Notes: generated by a model not told the origin, from the letters alone. A DNA stretch of 64,000 nucleotides from Methylophilus sp. (GCA_030696695.1 JAUYRP010000011.1:1-64000); one strand, 5' to 3'; positions 18,664 to 31,359 are shown, numbered from the stretch's first letter. Program-made: numbers and translations.

Positions 18664-18739
18664 TGGCGTCCCCACGGGGATTCGAACCCCGGTCGCCTCC
18701 GTGAAAGGGAGGTGTCCTAGGCCTCTAGACGATGGGGAC
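18664..18739 (-). tRNA. tRNA-Glu (UUC)
   Basis: The 76-base cloverleaf reads GTCCCCATCGTCTAGAGGCC... on the minus strand, with anticodon TTC in the loop of the CCTCC...GGAGG stem region, T-loop GGTTCGAATCC and an encoded CCA end. Its 3' end faces the integrase gene and is the probable attachment site. Confidence 0.95.
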
Positions 18740-18808
18740 CTAAGAAATTACAACTCAAGCATTTTACTATAGTTTGATTAAACCTAACATACGATTTATT
18801 CAATTTTT

Positions 18809-18884
<76 letters not shown>

Positions 18885-18990
18885 TTACACCACTAACAGT
18901 GGGCTCTTTAAATCTGCTTCAATTCAAAGAAGGCGCAATATTAAAGACGGGCAGAGGAGTTGTCAATGTTTTTTCTAAGAATAACGAAAA

Positions 18991-19437
18991 TTAGCCGCGA
19001 ATGTTAGATTGCGCAGAGAATTGCAATAAATCAACGAGTGGTTTTGGCTGCCAGCCTTCTTGACGATGCTCTGCCACTACATTGGTGAATACACCGCCAC
19101 GTACGAAAAATTTAGAAGTCACACGCATGAATTTGGGGTGTGTCGCAGCAACTAAGTCATCCAAAATCCGGTTAGTCACCGCTTCATGGAAACAGCCTTC
19201 ATCACGGAAAGACCACATGTAAAGTTTCAGACTTTTTAATTCCACACAAAGCTGATCAGGGATGTAATCCAAATAAATCACTGCAAAGTCTGGCTGCCCT
19301 GTTTTCGGACACAGACATGTGAACTCAGGAATCTCCATATGAATATGAAAATCTCTATTAGGATTTGGATTCGGGAATGTTTCCAGTTGTTTAGTCGGTT
19401 GCGCTGTGGGTTTTGCGCCTAAAGATTCGTTGTGCAT
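18991..19437 (-). CDS. queF: NADPH-dependent preQ0 reductase QueF (short type)
   Basis: 148 residues, the length of the single-domain (YkvM-type) QueF. It reduces the nitrile of 7-cyano-7-deazaguanine to preQ1 for queuosine synthesis in t[16 protein letters not shown] holds the nucleophilic Cys (C43) and the catalytic Asp (D50). The [30 protein letters not shown] block (about 68-97) is the QueF signature for NADPH and substrate binding. It stands alone, divergent from smc. Confidence 0.93.
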   Translation of the reverse strand: MHNESLGAKPTAQPTKQLETFPNPNPNRDFHIHMEIPEFTCLCPKTGQPDFAVIYLDYIPDQLCVELKSLKLYMWSFRDEGCFHEAVTNRILDDLVAATHPKFMRVTSKFFVRGGVFTNVVAEHRQEGWQPKPLVDLLQFSAQSNIRG

Positions 19438-19512
19438 AAGAAGGGCAGTTTTTACTGAAAAAAAACGTTATTATAACGCTTAAAATTTTAAACCATCATC
19501 ATCCATATTGCT

Positions 19513-22500
19513 TTGCGCTTAACTCATCTAAAACTTGCTGGATTCAAATCGTTTGTTGATCCCACGACTATTCATTTACATGGTCAGCGCGTGGGTGTGG
19601 TCGGTCCAAACGGTTGCGGAAAGTCCAACGTGATGGAGTCTGTGCGTTGGGTGTTAGGTGAATCCTCTGCTAAAGAAATGCGCGCAGATGCAATGGATGC
19701 TGTGATTTTTAATGGCTCATCCAATCGTAAACCTATTTCTCGGGCAAGCGTAGAGCTTATATTTGATAACAGCATGGGTGGAGCCAGTGGCGAGTGGAAT
19801 CAATATGCAGAGATATCTGTAAAGCGTGTCATTGAGCGTGAGAAGGGCTCAAGTTATTTTATTAATAACACGGCAGTACGTAGACGTGATGTGGCTGATT
19901 TATTTCTAGGCACTGGGTTAGGTGGTCGTGCTTACGCCATTATTGGGCAAAATACTATTTCAAGAATAGTAGAGGCCAAACCAGAAGAACTTAGGATTTT
20001 TTTAGAAGAAGCCGCAGGCATCAGTAAATATAAAGAGCGCAGACGAGAGACGGAGCTACGCTTACGCGATACGCGAGAAAACTTAACGCGTGTTGAAGAT
20101 ATCTGCCGAGAGCTACAAAAGACTATCAATAAACTCGAATCGCAAGCCATTGTGGCAGAGAAATTCCATGCGCTGCAGACTGCGTTGAAACATGCAGATG
20201 GTCAATTGTGGTTATTAAAAAAACGGGATGCTGGCCGAGATTGGGACAAAACCAAGGCGAACGTTGAAAAGTTAGCCAATCAGCTTGAGGCGCAAATCGC
20301 TTTGCTTCGCGGTAGCGAAAATCAACTAGAGACTACTCGTCAAGCGCATTATGCCGCCAGTGAGGGTATTAATAAGGCGCAAGCGACCTATTATGAGTCG
20401 AATGCTGAAGTGGCGAATCTTGAAAACCAGCTAAGACAAACCGAAGAAGCGCGAGAGCGCATGCGAGTGCAGTTGCAGCAGTTGGAATCTACCTTAGCAA
20501 GAAATGCACAGCAACAGCAGATGCTAGAGCAACAACTGGCAGAAAAAGCAGCAGAACTAACGCAAATTCAAACAACATCCGAGCAAGCCAATAGCGGCCT
20601 GCAGTTGCTAATGCAAGGTTTGCCAGAGAAAGACGCAGCTTTGAAAGAGGCAATAACGCAAGCAAGCACCAGTCAGCAAGCGCTGATGCAAGCCAAGCAG
20701 CGCATTCAAATTGAACAGAACAACGTGCAGTATCTTTCGCAAAGCCTTCAAGAGATACAGCAACGCATTTCGCAATATGTACAAACATTAACTGGTTTGA
20801 CTAAACCAGATTTGACCGAGCTTAATGCACATGAGCAGCAGCAGGTGCAACTACAAACCGCCATCCAGCTACAAGAGCAGCTTGTACAACAATCACAGCA
20901 AGCAGAGGCTTCGCATCAGACTCAGCTTCAAGAGGCACGCCAAGCGTTGCTAAATGCTGAGCGCGCTATGCATCAGGCAGAAGCAGAGGCACGCTCGTTA
21001 GAGAAGTTGCAGCAGTCGCTGAATCAAGAAGCCCAGCTATCGCAATGGCTCAATAAGTCTGGTCTAGAAAAAAATGCCCGTTTATGGGAACAAATCAATA
21101 TAGATCCAGCTTGGCGTGCTGCGCTCGAATCGGTGTTAGGTGCCAAACTCAATGCGCTGATTGCAGACAAACCAGCGCAGCAACGTCCCCCAAGTGCGTT
21201 GGTACTAGGGTTTGCTGGTATATCGAGCAATAAAACACTGATTCATCATGCGAAGCTCACCCCGCTTATTTCATTCATCAGCACAAAAGAAGCCACGCTC
21301 AATGGTGTTTTGAGTGATTGGCTGGCGGGTGTATATGTGCTGGACGATGATGCCAAGTTAACGAATTACTTAGCTAAATTAAATCCTGGTGAATGTCTTG
21401 TGAATGCATTGGGCGACATTTATACAGCGAATAGCGTAACTTACCATGGTGCACAAACGCAGCTACAAGGCGTGTTGGAGCGTCAGCAGCAATTAGAGTC
21501 AGTGAAGGCACAATTGCCCAATCTGCAAGCGTTGGTGGATGACTGTAAGCAGCGGCAAGCAAAGCATGAACAAGCGCTGCATCAAATTAAACAGCAACAG
21601 CAGCAAGAAGCTGCGCAGTTACGCAAACTCATTACAGAGCTGCATGCCGCACAATTAAATGTGTCTCGCTTAAAGCAATCTCATGAGAACGCCCTTCAGC
21701 GAGAGACTTCTATCCACCAAGAAAAACAAGCTGCACAACATAAGTTAGAAGAAATCACCGCAAATATTGATCAAAAGCAACAGGCGCTGAATCAGTTGAT
21801 TGCGGAAGTTCCAAAGCTGGAACAGCAGGCGAATGCTCATTTAAGTGCAAAACAACACGCTGAAAGCGCCTATTTTGCTTTGCGTGACGACATCCAAAAA
21901 GCTGAAAAAACACATCAGGAGTTTGTGTTTAATTTAAAGTTGATAACTAATATAATCAATGAGTTAAATAATAAATTAAAAGTTAACTATGAAGAAAAAT
22001 CAGCTTCATTATTGCGGCAATCTGAGACGGAATCAACGCTTACACTGACACCGATGGAAACACTGAAAGCCAATTTATTGGCAGCAGTGAATCAAAAACA
22101 AATCGCAGAAGCTGCGTTGGCTTCAGCACGTAATCACTTGGCAGAACAAGATGAAGCGTTACAAACGCAAGAACGCTTGCGCCTGCAACATGAGCAGCAA
22201 CTGCACCCACTGCGAGATGCATTGGAGCAAAGCCGTTTAAAAGAGCAAGAGGCGCGCTTACATTTTGAGCAGTGTTTAGCTGGGCTTCAAGAAAACGGAT
22301 TACCTGAACATGTGCTAGCTGAAGGATTGGCAAATACGGTAAAAACCAGTGAATTGGCCAATAAAACCATGCAATTACAGCGCGAGATTGATGCATTGGG
22401 CGCAGTCAATCTGGCTGCAATTCAAGAGTTAGCGGTTGAGAAAGAACGTAAGGTGTACTTGGATAGCCAGATGTTGGACTTGTCTCAAGCTAGCCAAACT

Positions 22501-23010
22501 TTAGAAGATGCTATCCGTAAAATTGATAAAGAAACGCGCGGCAAACTACAAACCACTTTTGATGAAGCGAATCGAAATTTTAATGAGCTTTTCAATGTGT
22601 TGTTCGGGGGCGGGCAAGCCAAGCTTGAACTGCTCGGTGAAGAGATTCTAGATACTGGTATTCAAGTCTTTGCTCAGCCTCCAGGCAAAAAGAACACAAC
22701 TATTCAGTTACTTTCTGGTGGCGAGAAAGCGTTAACCGCGATGGCTTTGGTGTTTGCATTGTTCCGCTTGAATCCTGCGCCATTTTGTTTAATGGACGAA
22801 GTAGATGCGCCGTTGGACGATAGCAATACAGAGCGCTTTTGTAGTTTGGTCAAAAAAATGTCCGAACGCACGCAGTTCTTATTTGTTTCGCATAACAAAA
22901 TCACTATGGAGATGGCACAGCAGTTGATTGGGGTGACCATGCAGGAGTCAGGAGTATCAAGGATAGTGGATGTAGATATAGATGCTGCAATGCGCATGCA
23001 GGCTGCTTAG
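19513..23010 (+). CDS. smc: Chromosome segregation ATPase SMC
   Basis: 1165 residues from a TTG start (MRLTHLKLAGFKSF, the normal SMC start). Walker A (GPNGCGKSN, about 31-39) is in the N-terminal half-head. Long Gln/Ala-rich coiled coils at about 165-500 and 650-980 flank a hinge near 515-645. The C-terminal half-head has the ABC signature LLSGGEKAL and Walker B FCLMDEVDAPLDD. SMC dimers with ScpAB organise and separate chromosomes. smc followed by zipA and ligA is a common betaproteobacterial order. Confidence 0.96.
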   Translation: MRLTHLKLAGFKSFVDPTTIHLHGQRVGVVGPNGCGKSNVMESVRWVLGESSAKEMRADAMDAVIFNGSSNRKPISRASVELIFDNSMGGASGEWNQYAEISVKRVIEREKGSSYFINNTAVRRRDVADLFLGTGLGGRAYAIIGQNTISRIVEAKPEELRIFLEEAAGISKYKERRRETELRLRDTRENLTRVEDICRELQKTINKLESQAIVAEKFHALQTALKHADGQLWLLKKRDAGRDWDKTKANVEKLANQLEAQIALLRGSENQLETTRQAHYAASEGINKAQATYYESNAEVANLENQLRQTEEARERMRVQLQQLESTLARNAQQQQMLEQQLAEKAAELTQIQTTSEQANSGLQLLMQGLPEKDAALKEAITQASTSQQALMQAKQRIQIEQNNVQYLSQSLQEIQQRISQYVQTLTGLTKPDLTELNAHEQQQVQLQTAIQLQEQLVQQSQQAEASHQTQLQEARQALLNAERAMHQAEAEARSLEKLQQSLNQEAQLSQWLNKSGLEKNARLWEQINIDPAWRAALESVLGAKLNALIADKPAQQRPPSALVLGFAGISSNKTLIHHAKLTPLISFISTKEATLNGVLSDWLAGVYVLDDDAKLTNYLAKLNPGECLVNALGDIYTANSVTYHGAQTQLQGVLERQQQLESVKAQLPNLQALVDDCKQRQAKHEQALHQIKQQQQQEAAQLRKLITELHAAQLNVSRLKQSHENALQRETSIHQEKQAAQHKLEEITANIDQKQQALNQLIAEVPKLEQQANAHLSAKQHAESAYFALRDDIQKAEKTHQEFVFNLKLITNIINELNNKLKVNYEEKSASLLRQSETESTLTLTPMETLKANLLAAVNQKQIAEAALASARNHLAEQDEALQTQERLRLQHEQQLHPLRDALEQSRLKEQEARLHFEQCLAGLQENGLPEHVLAEGLANTVKTSELANKTMQLQREIDALGAVNLAAIQELAVEKERKVYLDSQMLDLSQASQTLEDAIRKIDKETRGKLQTTFDEANRNFNELFNVLFGGGQAKLELLGEEILDTGIQVFAQPPGKKNTTIQLLSGGEKALTAMALVFALFRLNPAPFCLMDEVDAPLDDSNTERFCSLVKKMSERTQFLFVSHNKITMEMAQQLIGVTMQESGVSRIVDVDIDAAMRMQAA

Positions 23011-23065
23011 TCGGCTGTTTTAGGAGTATGATATGCGTAGTTTAATCGTAAGGTATAAATAGTAA

Positions 23066-24406
23066 ATGTCAGATTTGCTCATCATTTTAGTTGTATTGGG
23101 GGCGCTCATCGTCGTAGGTGTAGTCATCTTTAATTGGTGGCAAGAAAAAACCTTTCGCAACCGAATTGCTAATGATTTCAAGCCCTCAAAGCGTGATGTA
23201 TTGATTGAAGATTTTCAGGTCAATACCGAGAGCTTTAGGCAGGAGCGTATCAAGTATTCAGCTAAAAACAAGCAGGAACCTAGCTTGGATGATTTCTCTG
23301 AACGTAATATTGCGCAACGCAAAGAGCCTGTGTTCGATGAAGTGGATGAGGAGTTTGAAACAACACCACAAAGCACTTTTCAGGAGTATTCAAATGACGT
23401 GGGTGAGGCAACAAAGCTAACGATAGAAGACATCGCAGCAGAAGATATTGAAGCGTTTAGCAGTGCAGGGCATCATGTTCAAGCTACAGAGACAGTATCT
23501 ACGCTCGCTGATACACCAGAAATAGCGCACGAGCAATTCACCAAATCATCTACCTATGTCATTGATGAAGTCTCTATCCCTGCTGAATTACATGCGCAGG
23601 TGGATTTAATCGCATTATTATTTGCAGCCATCCCCATCGCGCAATCTAAAGTCATTGGACTAGAATCTCAATTTAAAGAGTTCCCAGAACGCACGTTTGC
23701 CTACGGACTTACTACGCAGAATGAATGGATATCAGTACGCGACAGCAAGCCTGACCATACCTTTACGCAAATTGCGTACAGCCTACAGTTGGCCGATCGT
23801 GGCGGCGCCGTCAACAGAGCCACGTTGAATCGCTTTCAGCATATGGTGGAAACCATTGGGCTTGATTTGAGTGCACATGTAGAGTGGCAGGGTGCGGGCG
23901 ATCCATTGAACAATGCCACAACACTTGACCAGTTTTGTATTGAAGTCGACAAAACAGTTGGCTTTCATTTGCTGGCCAACAACGGTGCAAGTTTTCATGC
24001 CACTAAATTGCGCGGTCTTGCGGAAGCGCAGGGACTCAGTTTGGGTAACGATGGTCGCTTTCATCACAATCAAACCGTACCACCTTATCAATTAGAATTT
24101 GCAGTTAAAAACTATGAAGGTAACGCCTTTAGCGCCAGCATGCTCAAATCATCGGTGATGCACGGGGTGACTTTTCAATTGGATATTCCTACCGTTAAGA
24201 ACAGTGCAGACGTGTTTGACAATATGGTCCAAGTTGCTAAATCAATGGCAAAGAGCTTGGATGCAAGCATAGTGGACGATAACAAAAAAATGCTTGGTGA
24301 TATTCAACTTGAGAAAATCCGCCAACAACTCAAAGTGATTAACGCGACCATGATTGCAAAAGGTATTATTCCAGGTAGTCCTCACGCGTTACGCCTATTT
24401 TCGTAG
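23066..24406 (+). CDS. zipA: Cell division protein ZipA homologue
   Basis: 446 residues. An N-terminal membrane anchor at about 4-25 (LLIILVVLGALIVVGVVIFNWW) is followed by a charged, acidic linker to about residue 170 and a C-terminal ZipA-like FtsZ-binding domain (about 200-440, with RGLAEAQGLSLGNDGRFHH and MLKSSVMHGVTFQLDIPTV). ZipA tethers FtsZ rings to the inner membrane. The C-terminal domain is more divergent than enterobacterial ZipA, as usual in betaproteobacteria. It ends 12 bases before ligA. Confidence 0.85.
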   Translation: MSDLLIILVVLGALIVVGVVIFNWWQEKTFRNRIANDFKPSKRDVLIEDFQVNTESFRQERIKYSAKNKQEPSLDDFSERNIAQRKEPVFDEVDEEFETTPQSTFQEYSNDVGEATKLTIEDIAAEDIEAFSSAGHHVQATETVSTLADTPEIAHEQFTKSSTYVIDEVSIPAELHAQVDLIALLFAAIPIAQSKVIGLESQFKEFPERTFAYGLTTQNEWISVRDSKPDHTFTQIAYSLQLADRGGAVNRATLNRFQHMVETIGLDLSAHVEWQGAGDPLNNATTLDQFCIEVDKTVGFHLLANNGASFHATKLRGLAEAQGLSLGNDGRFHHNQTVPPYQLEFAVKNYEGNAFSASMLKSSVMHGVTFQLDIPTVKNSADVFDNMVQVAKSMAKSLDASIVDDNKKMLGDIQLEKIRQQLKVINATMIAKGIIPGSPHALRLFS

Positions 24407-26587
<2,181 letters not shown>

Positions 26588-26588
26588 A

Positions 26589-27506
26589 ATGAAAAAACTA
26601 GAAAATACATTCACTATTACTTTTACTGCATTGTTATTATTAAACTTTAATGTTGTAGCGGCAGAAGTGGATCCACAAATTATTGCCTGCAACAGCGCGT
26701 TAAACAAACAACAGTATGAATCTGCAATTACAAAAGCAAATGCCGCGATTAAGCAAAAAGAGCTGGCTGCGCAAGGCATGATGTGTAAGGGCCGTGCACT
26801 ATTGGCACTAGGTAAAACTGACGAAGCCAAGGCAGAGTTTATCGAGGCGGATAAAAGGGCGTCGAATGATTTTGACAAAACTGTAGCTAATTTGCTGATT
26901 GGTAATTTAGAGAAAGAGCAGCAAAACTACAAAGAAGCGATTAAGTTGTACGAAAAAAGCTTGGCATTTGCGCAAAAGGACGACAATCGTAACTTTACGC
27001 GTGTAAGTTACAATTTACTGGGCGATACCTATGGGTTATTAGCTGAATATCCAACCTCATTAAAATTCCTTGAGGAAGGTGAAAAGTTAGCGATGAACGA
27101 TAATGAACGTGCGGATAGTTACGAACGTATTGCTGCAAATTATCAGTCACAACAACGGTTCGATGAGGCCATTGCGTACCAGATTAAGGGTATCGCCATG
27201 CAGCAAAAAGCTGGCACGCTAGATCAGTATGCAGAGGCCAATTTAACGTTGGGCCATCTCTACACACAAAGCAAAGACTTCACCAAAGCGGAAGCCACTT
27301 TGAACAAGCTACTAAAGTTTAGTCAAGACAATGGCGGCGCTTATTACGAGGCCAAAACCAATATATATCTAGCACAAGCCAAGTTTGCGCAAGGTGATGA
27401 TTCAAGCGCGAACGATTTACTTGGACAAGCTCAGACGATTGCAGAGAAAATTCAAGCCACTGATTTAACAGCGCTTATTGATGCTACACAAAAAAGTAGT
27501 AATTAA
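26589..27506 (+). CDS. Secreted tetratricopeptide repeat protein
   Basis: 305 residues from ATG 26589, directly after the ligA stop; a longer frame reading back into ligA is not real. The N-terminus (KLENTFTITFTALLLLNFNVVAAE) is a signal peptide. The rest is made of TPR helices (for example YKEAIKLYEKSLAFAQ, RFDEAIAYQIKGIAM, DFTKAEATLNKLL). Such proteins usually scaffold periplasmic complexes. No specific partner can be named. It is probably translationally coupled to ligA. Confidence 0.75.
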   Translation: MKKLENTFTITFTALLLLNFNVVAAEVDPQIIACNSALNKQQYESAITKANAAIKQKELAAQGMMCKGRALLALGKTDEAKAEFIEADKRASNDFDKTVANLLIGNLEKEQQNYKEAIKLYEKSLAFAQKDDNRNFTRVSYNLLGDTYGLLAEYPTSLKFLEEGEKLAMNDNERADSYERIAANYQSQQRFDEAIAYQIKGIAMQQKAGTLDQYAEANLTLGHLYTQSKDFTKAEATLNKLLKFSQDNGGAYYEAKTNIYLAQAKFAQGDDSSANDLLGQAQTIAEKIQATDLTALIDATQKSSN

Positions 27507-27570
27507 TCGTAAGTCATTTCTATAAATCACGACTAAGGTGTAAGCGCATTAACTTTGAAGGTGATTTCTC

Positions 27571-28614
27571 ATGATTTTAGACAACAACAAACGTAACCCA
27601 AGCAACATCGTATCCTCTGAAATCACCCCACGTGAGGTGTTTGAAAACCGTCGCCAGTTTATAAAAGCTGCCGGTTTTGGCTTGGCTGCAGGCGCGTTGT
27701 CTACATCATTTTTAGCACAAGCTGCGACAGTCGTGGGTGGAGAAACCAAAGGCGACGGCGTGTTGATCGGGCGTGCAAACGCAAAGAATCAAACTACCAA
27801 AGCTACTAAACTAGAAAAGATACCAGCTTATAAAAAGACCAACTACGGTAGCGATGAAAAGCTCACAAGCTACGAAGATGTCACCACCTATAACAACTTC
27901 TATGAGTTTGGCACTAGCAAATCAGATCCCGCCATTCATTCCACACTGTTTAAACCTCGCCCCTGGAGTATCAGTATTGAGGGCGAAGTTAAAAAAGCTA
28001 AGACCATTTCCATAGAAGATTTAATGAAACTTGCGCCACTAGAAGAACGCATATACAGAATGCGTTGCGTAGAAGGCTGGTCTATGGTGATTCCATGGGT
28101 TGGCTTGCCATTAGCAAGCTTGGTAAAATGGGCAGAACCTACAGGCAATGCCAAGTATATTGAGTTTGTTACAGCTAACGATCCCAAAACCATGGATGGC
28201 GTACGTGTGCCCGTGTTGGATTGGCCATATGTTGAAGGATTGCGTATGGATGAAGCCACACATCCACTTACCTTATTAGCTGTTGGCTTGTATGGCGAGG
28301 TCTTGCCTAATCAAAATGGTGCGCCAGTGCGCTTGGTGGTGCCTTGGAAATATGGATTTAAAGGCGCTAAATCCATAGTCAAAATTCGTTTTGTAGAAAA
28401 AATGCCACTCACTACATGGGTAAAAGCTGGCCCTAGTGAATATGGGTTCTACGCCAATGTTAACCCGCTCGTAGAACATCCACGCTGGACGCAATCCTCT
28501 GAAAAGCGCATAGGTGCAGGGTTGTTTGCTGGTCGTATTAAAACAAAAATGTTTAATGGATACGATGAAGTAGGGCAGATGTACGCTGGTCTGGACCTCA
28601 GAAAAAACTTCTAA
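27571..28614 (+). CDS. msrP: Periplasmic methionine sulfoxide reductase, molybdenum subunit MsrP
   Basis: 347 residues with AAGGTGA before the start. A Tat signal ([19 protein letters not shown], about 27-45) exports the folded molybdopterin enzyme. C166 in YRMRCVEGW is the molybdenum ligand, and the oxidoreductase fold with [17 protein letters not shown] is conserved. MsrP repairs oxidised methionines in envelope proteins using electrons from MsrQ. It is followed 4 bases later by msrQ. Periplasmic Met-repair fits a cell with many Met-rich copper proteins, though this gene is part of the core region. Confidence 0.94.
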   Translation: MILDNNKRNPSNIVSSEITPREVFENRRQFIKAAGFGLAAGALSTSFLAQAATVVGGETKGDGVLIGRANAKNQTTKATKLEKIPAYKKTNYGSDEKLTSYEDVTTYNNFYEFGTSKSDPAIHSTLFKPRPWSISIEGEVKKAKTISIEDLMKLAPLEERIYRMRCVEGWSMVIPWVGLPLASLVKWAEPTGNAKYIEFVTANDPKTMDGVRVPVLDWPYVEGLRMDEATHPLTLLAVGLYGEVLPNQNGAPVRLVVPWKYGFKGAKSIVKIRFVEKMPLTTWVKAGPSEYGFYANVNPLVEHPRWTQSSEKRIGAGLFAGRIKTKMFNGYDEVGQMYAGLDLRKNF

Positions 28615-28618
28615 ACCT

Positions 28619-29218
28619 ATGTATGCGCAACGCATCTTTTACGCCAAATGCGTCATTTGGGCATTGGCGTGTATGCCTATCATTCGCCTCATTTGGTTAG
28701 GTGTGAATGATGACCTCACTGCCAACCCTGTAGAGTTTGTTGAACGCTCTACTGGCACATGGGCGCTCATATTCTTGCTGCTGAGTTTAAGTATGACGCC
28801 TATACGCTTGCTCACTAAGCAAGTCTGGCAAATTCAGCTCCGACGTCTATTAGGGCTGTGGATGTTCTTTTATGCTTGTCTACACATCACCACATATGTT
28901 TGGCTAGATTACAGCTTTGTTTGGTCAGATATCGCTAAAGACATCATCAAACACCCTTATGTGATTGTTGGTTTCATAGCTTTCTTACTCACCATTCCTT
29001 TGGCAGCTACTTCAAATGCTGCCATGATCAAGCGTCTGAAAACTAAATGGAAGCTACTGCACAAAGCGGTGTATCTCATTAGCATATTGGCTATATTGCA
29101 TTTTTGGTGGTTGGTTAAAAAAGATGTGACCGAGCCATTTTATTACGCGAGCGTACTAGTGGTATTGCTTGGTATACGCGTCTACTTTTATCTTAAAAAG
29201 GTCAATAATCAAGTGTAA
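28619..29218 (+). CDS. msrQ: Haem-binding membrane subunit MsrQ
   Basis: 199 residues with about six membrane helices, of the ferric-reductase-like b-haem family. Histidines suited to haem ligation lie in FYACLHITTYVWLDY and KLLHKAVYLISILAILHFWW. It passes electrons from the quinone pool or flavin to MsrP. The four-base gap to msrP shows one operon. Confidence 0.92.
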   Translation: MYAQRIFYAKCVIWALACMPIIRLIWLGVNDDLTANPVEFVERSTGTWALIFLLLSLSMTPIRLLTKQVWQIQLRRLLGLWMFFYACLHITTYVWLDYSFVWSDIAKDIIKHPYVIVGFIAFLLTIPLAATSNAAMIKRLKTKWKLLHKAVYLISILAILHFWWLVKKDVTEPFYYASVLVVLLGIRVYFYLKKVNNQV

Positions 29219-29276
29219 GGTTTTAGTTATTTGGCCGACCAATGGTTAAGCAAATACTTATACAAAGGGAGCCAAT

Positions 29277-29789
29277 ATGCAAGCCATTACCTACATCACC
29301 GCATTATATCAAACCATCACTAAAGAGCTTAACTGCATTGGTTCTTGGTTTTCTCCACTCATCCTTAGGCTATTTGTTGCTTGGGAATTTTCAGAAGCGG
29401 GTTTTGAAAAGTTAAACGGTACCAATTGGTTCGCCGACATAAATTTTCCCTTTCCATTTAATTTATTACCGCCAGATATCAGTTGGGCTATGGCAACTTT
29501 TTTTGAGGTGGTTGGCGCCATTGCCATTGCTTTTGGCTTAGCAACACGTTTCTTTGCTGTTTCATTATTTATCCTGACCATCGTAGCGATTGCCGCAGTG
29601 CATTGGCCAAGCGAGTGGAATACTTTTGGCGAGTTATTCCAAGGCTACCGATTTACCGATAAAGCTGGAGATGGCTTTGGCAATTACAAATTACCATTAA
29701 TTTATATGATTGCATTACTGCCATTGATTTTAAATGGTGCTGGAAAGCTCAGTTTAGATTACTTGGTTAGAAAGGTACTGATCAAGTAA
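29277..29789 (+). CDS. DoxX-family membrane protein
   Basis: 170 residues with four predicted membrane helices. The DoxX pattern is visible in LILRLFVAWEFSEAGFEKL (about 26-44), MATFFEVVGAIAIAFGLATRFFAVSLFILTIVAI and the C-terminal LIYMIALLPLILNGAGKLSLDYLV. Family members are linked to membrane redox and thiol stress, but the exact role is not established. An AAAGGGAG ribosome site precedes it. It lies 58 bases after msrQ and may be co-transcribed. Confidence 0.82.
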   Translation: MQAITYITALYQTITKELNCIGSWFSPLILRLFVAWEFSEAGFEKLNGTNWFADINFPFPFNLLPPDISWAMATFFEVVGAIAIAFGLATRFFAVSLFILTIVAIAAVHWPSEWNTFGELFQGYRFTDKAGDGFGNYKLPLIYMIALLPLILNGAGKLSLDYLVRKVLIK

Positions 29790-29840
29790 TCTTATCTAAA
29801 TGCTTCAAGCGGGCTGTATTAATAATAGATCGACAAACGT

Positions 29841-29865
29841 AATAAAACGCGAAGGCGGTTTTATT
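29841..29865 (+). terminator. Hairpin after the doxX-type gene
   Basis: AATAAAAC and GTTTTATT form an 8-bp stem with an inner GC pair pair-and-bulge region. The T-rich 3' arm is followed by ATTATCG. It is a plausible, weak intrinsic terminator for the msrPQ-doxX group and marks the probable end of the core region. Confidence 0.45.
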
Positions 29866-30077
29866 ATCGTCGTATTGAAAAAGAGAAATTGCATCTGGCT
29901 GAACTTGGCAGCTGTCAGGTGTGTGTAAAGAGGTACTGCAGGTATTTGTCTAGCTTGAGGGTTGCCAGGAATATCAGCCGTGTGATCTGTGTGTGTTGGG
30001 TATTCAACAGTTTCAATTCGATTTTATGTAAATACACTTGTGTTTTACACTTGTGTATTATCAGATAGGGGTTAACT

Positions 30078-31359
30078 GTGAAAATAAGCCGTTCTCAAGA
30101 TGATTTAAAAAAATTACTTCAAGATAATATTTCAAATCTTATTGATTCATGTATTAGTTTTGACCACGGTGACAGGGCTAAAGGTCAAGTAATAGCGATG
30201 CTACTTAGAACTCTCCTACATCATGCTGTGCCAAAAAGTACAAGTTATTCACTTTTGGAGCAGATGTCTCTGCGTACTGGTAATTGGTATGCTATGGAAG
30301 CACCTGTACACGTAATGCAAGACATAGATACTTGTACTATTACCTATTGGAATTTTGGTAGTGGTGGAGTGAGTGCCGAGCCAAACTTCAATATGTTTCA
30401 AAATATCACAAAAAAAGACTTTAAGCTTTGGTGGAATGATCCTGTCGCTAATAGTCAAATCCACGGTTCATATAGTAGACAAGACTTTGTAACTGCAGTT
30501 GCAAATCAGGATGGCGCACATATTGCGCCTAAAATTTTTCAGAAATACGCAGCTCTAAAAGATGGGACTTTTGTTTCCAACATTCAAGCTACAGTCGGTG
30601 GTGTTCAGAGCCATATTCCTGATTTACATTACGCCGGAGTTAGACAAATTGCGCATGAATTGTTAATTACTTTGATTGAATCTTGCCCCGACGCTTTTAA
30701 GAAACAATATTCACCTAAGACTAAAATCGAACACATTGAAATGCAACGTGATCTGAAAGTTATTTCTGAATTTAAAAATGATCCTGATAAGCTAAATGAT
30801 TATGGTGTATTTGTGCAAACTAGATTCAATGATCTAGATAGGGCCTTGAGATTTTACTTACTTGCATTGGATGTAAATCCAATCCATAAGCATGCACTAG
30901 GCAATGCAGCATTAATCTACGGCAAACTACAAAAAAATGCTCATGCAGACGATTTTTTTCAACGTGTCTTAGCTATAGATCCTAATGATTGTAATAACTT
31001 AGCTAAATATGGGATGCTACTTACAAAAGTGCATAATTTAGACGCAGATCAATACTTTATCAAAGCACTCGAACTTGATGAGTTTCACCCTCTAGCTTTA
31101 AAAAATTACCCAGTTTTTTTTAACATATGTGAAAGGTGACACTGTATCTGCGGAGAAGTACTATAAACTGGCTTTGGAAAAATACCCAGATGATGTGAAT
31201 ACTCTCAATAACTATGCGATATTCCTTGAGAGGATTAAAAAAGATTTAATTCAGGCTGAAAGTTTTTATCAGAAAGCTTTGAGCATTGATCCTAACCATC
31301 AAAATGCAATTTCTAATTACAAAGCTTTCAAAAATGATATAACTAAGAATCCAATGTAG
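30078..31359 (+). pseudogene. TPR protein with unknown N-terminal domain, split by a frameshift
   Basis: Frame one (30078-31139, 353 residues) has an uncharacterised N-terminal domain (about 1-215, with TGNWYAM, FKLWWNDPV and ANQDGAHIAPKI) and then TPR units (about 255-345). It stops after NYPVFFNICER. A second frame continues the TPRs to 31359 (GDTVSAEKYYKLALEKYPDDVN ... YQKALSIDPNHQ). Removing one T from the T8 run at 31114-31121 gives VFLTYVKGDT and a continuous protein of about 426 residues. It could be a real frameshift, a slippage-expressed gene or a sequence error. Function unknown. Confidence 0.7.

Noticed and set aside
31129-31359. Separate small TPR gene
   Set aside because: It continues the repeat pattern of the preceding frame after a T8 run and has no ribosome site; treated as the 3' part of a frameshifted gene.
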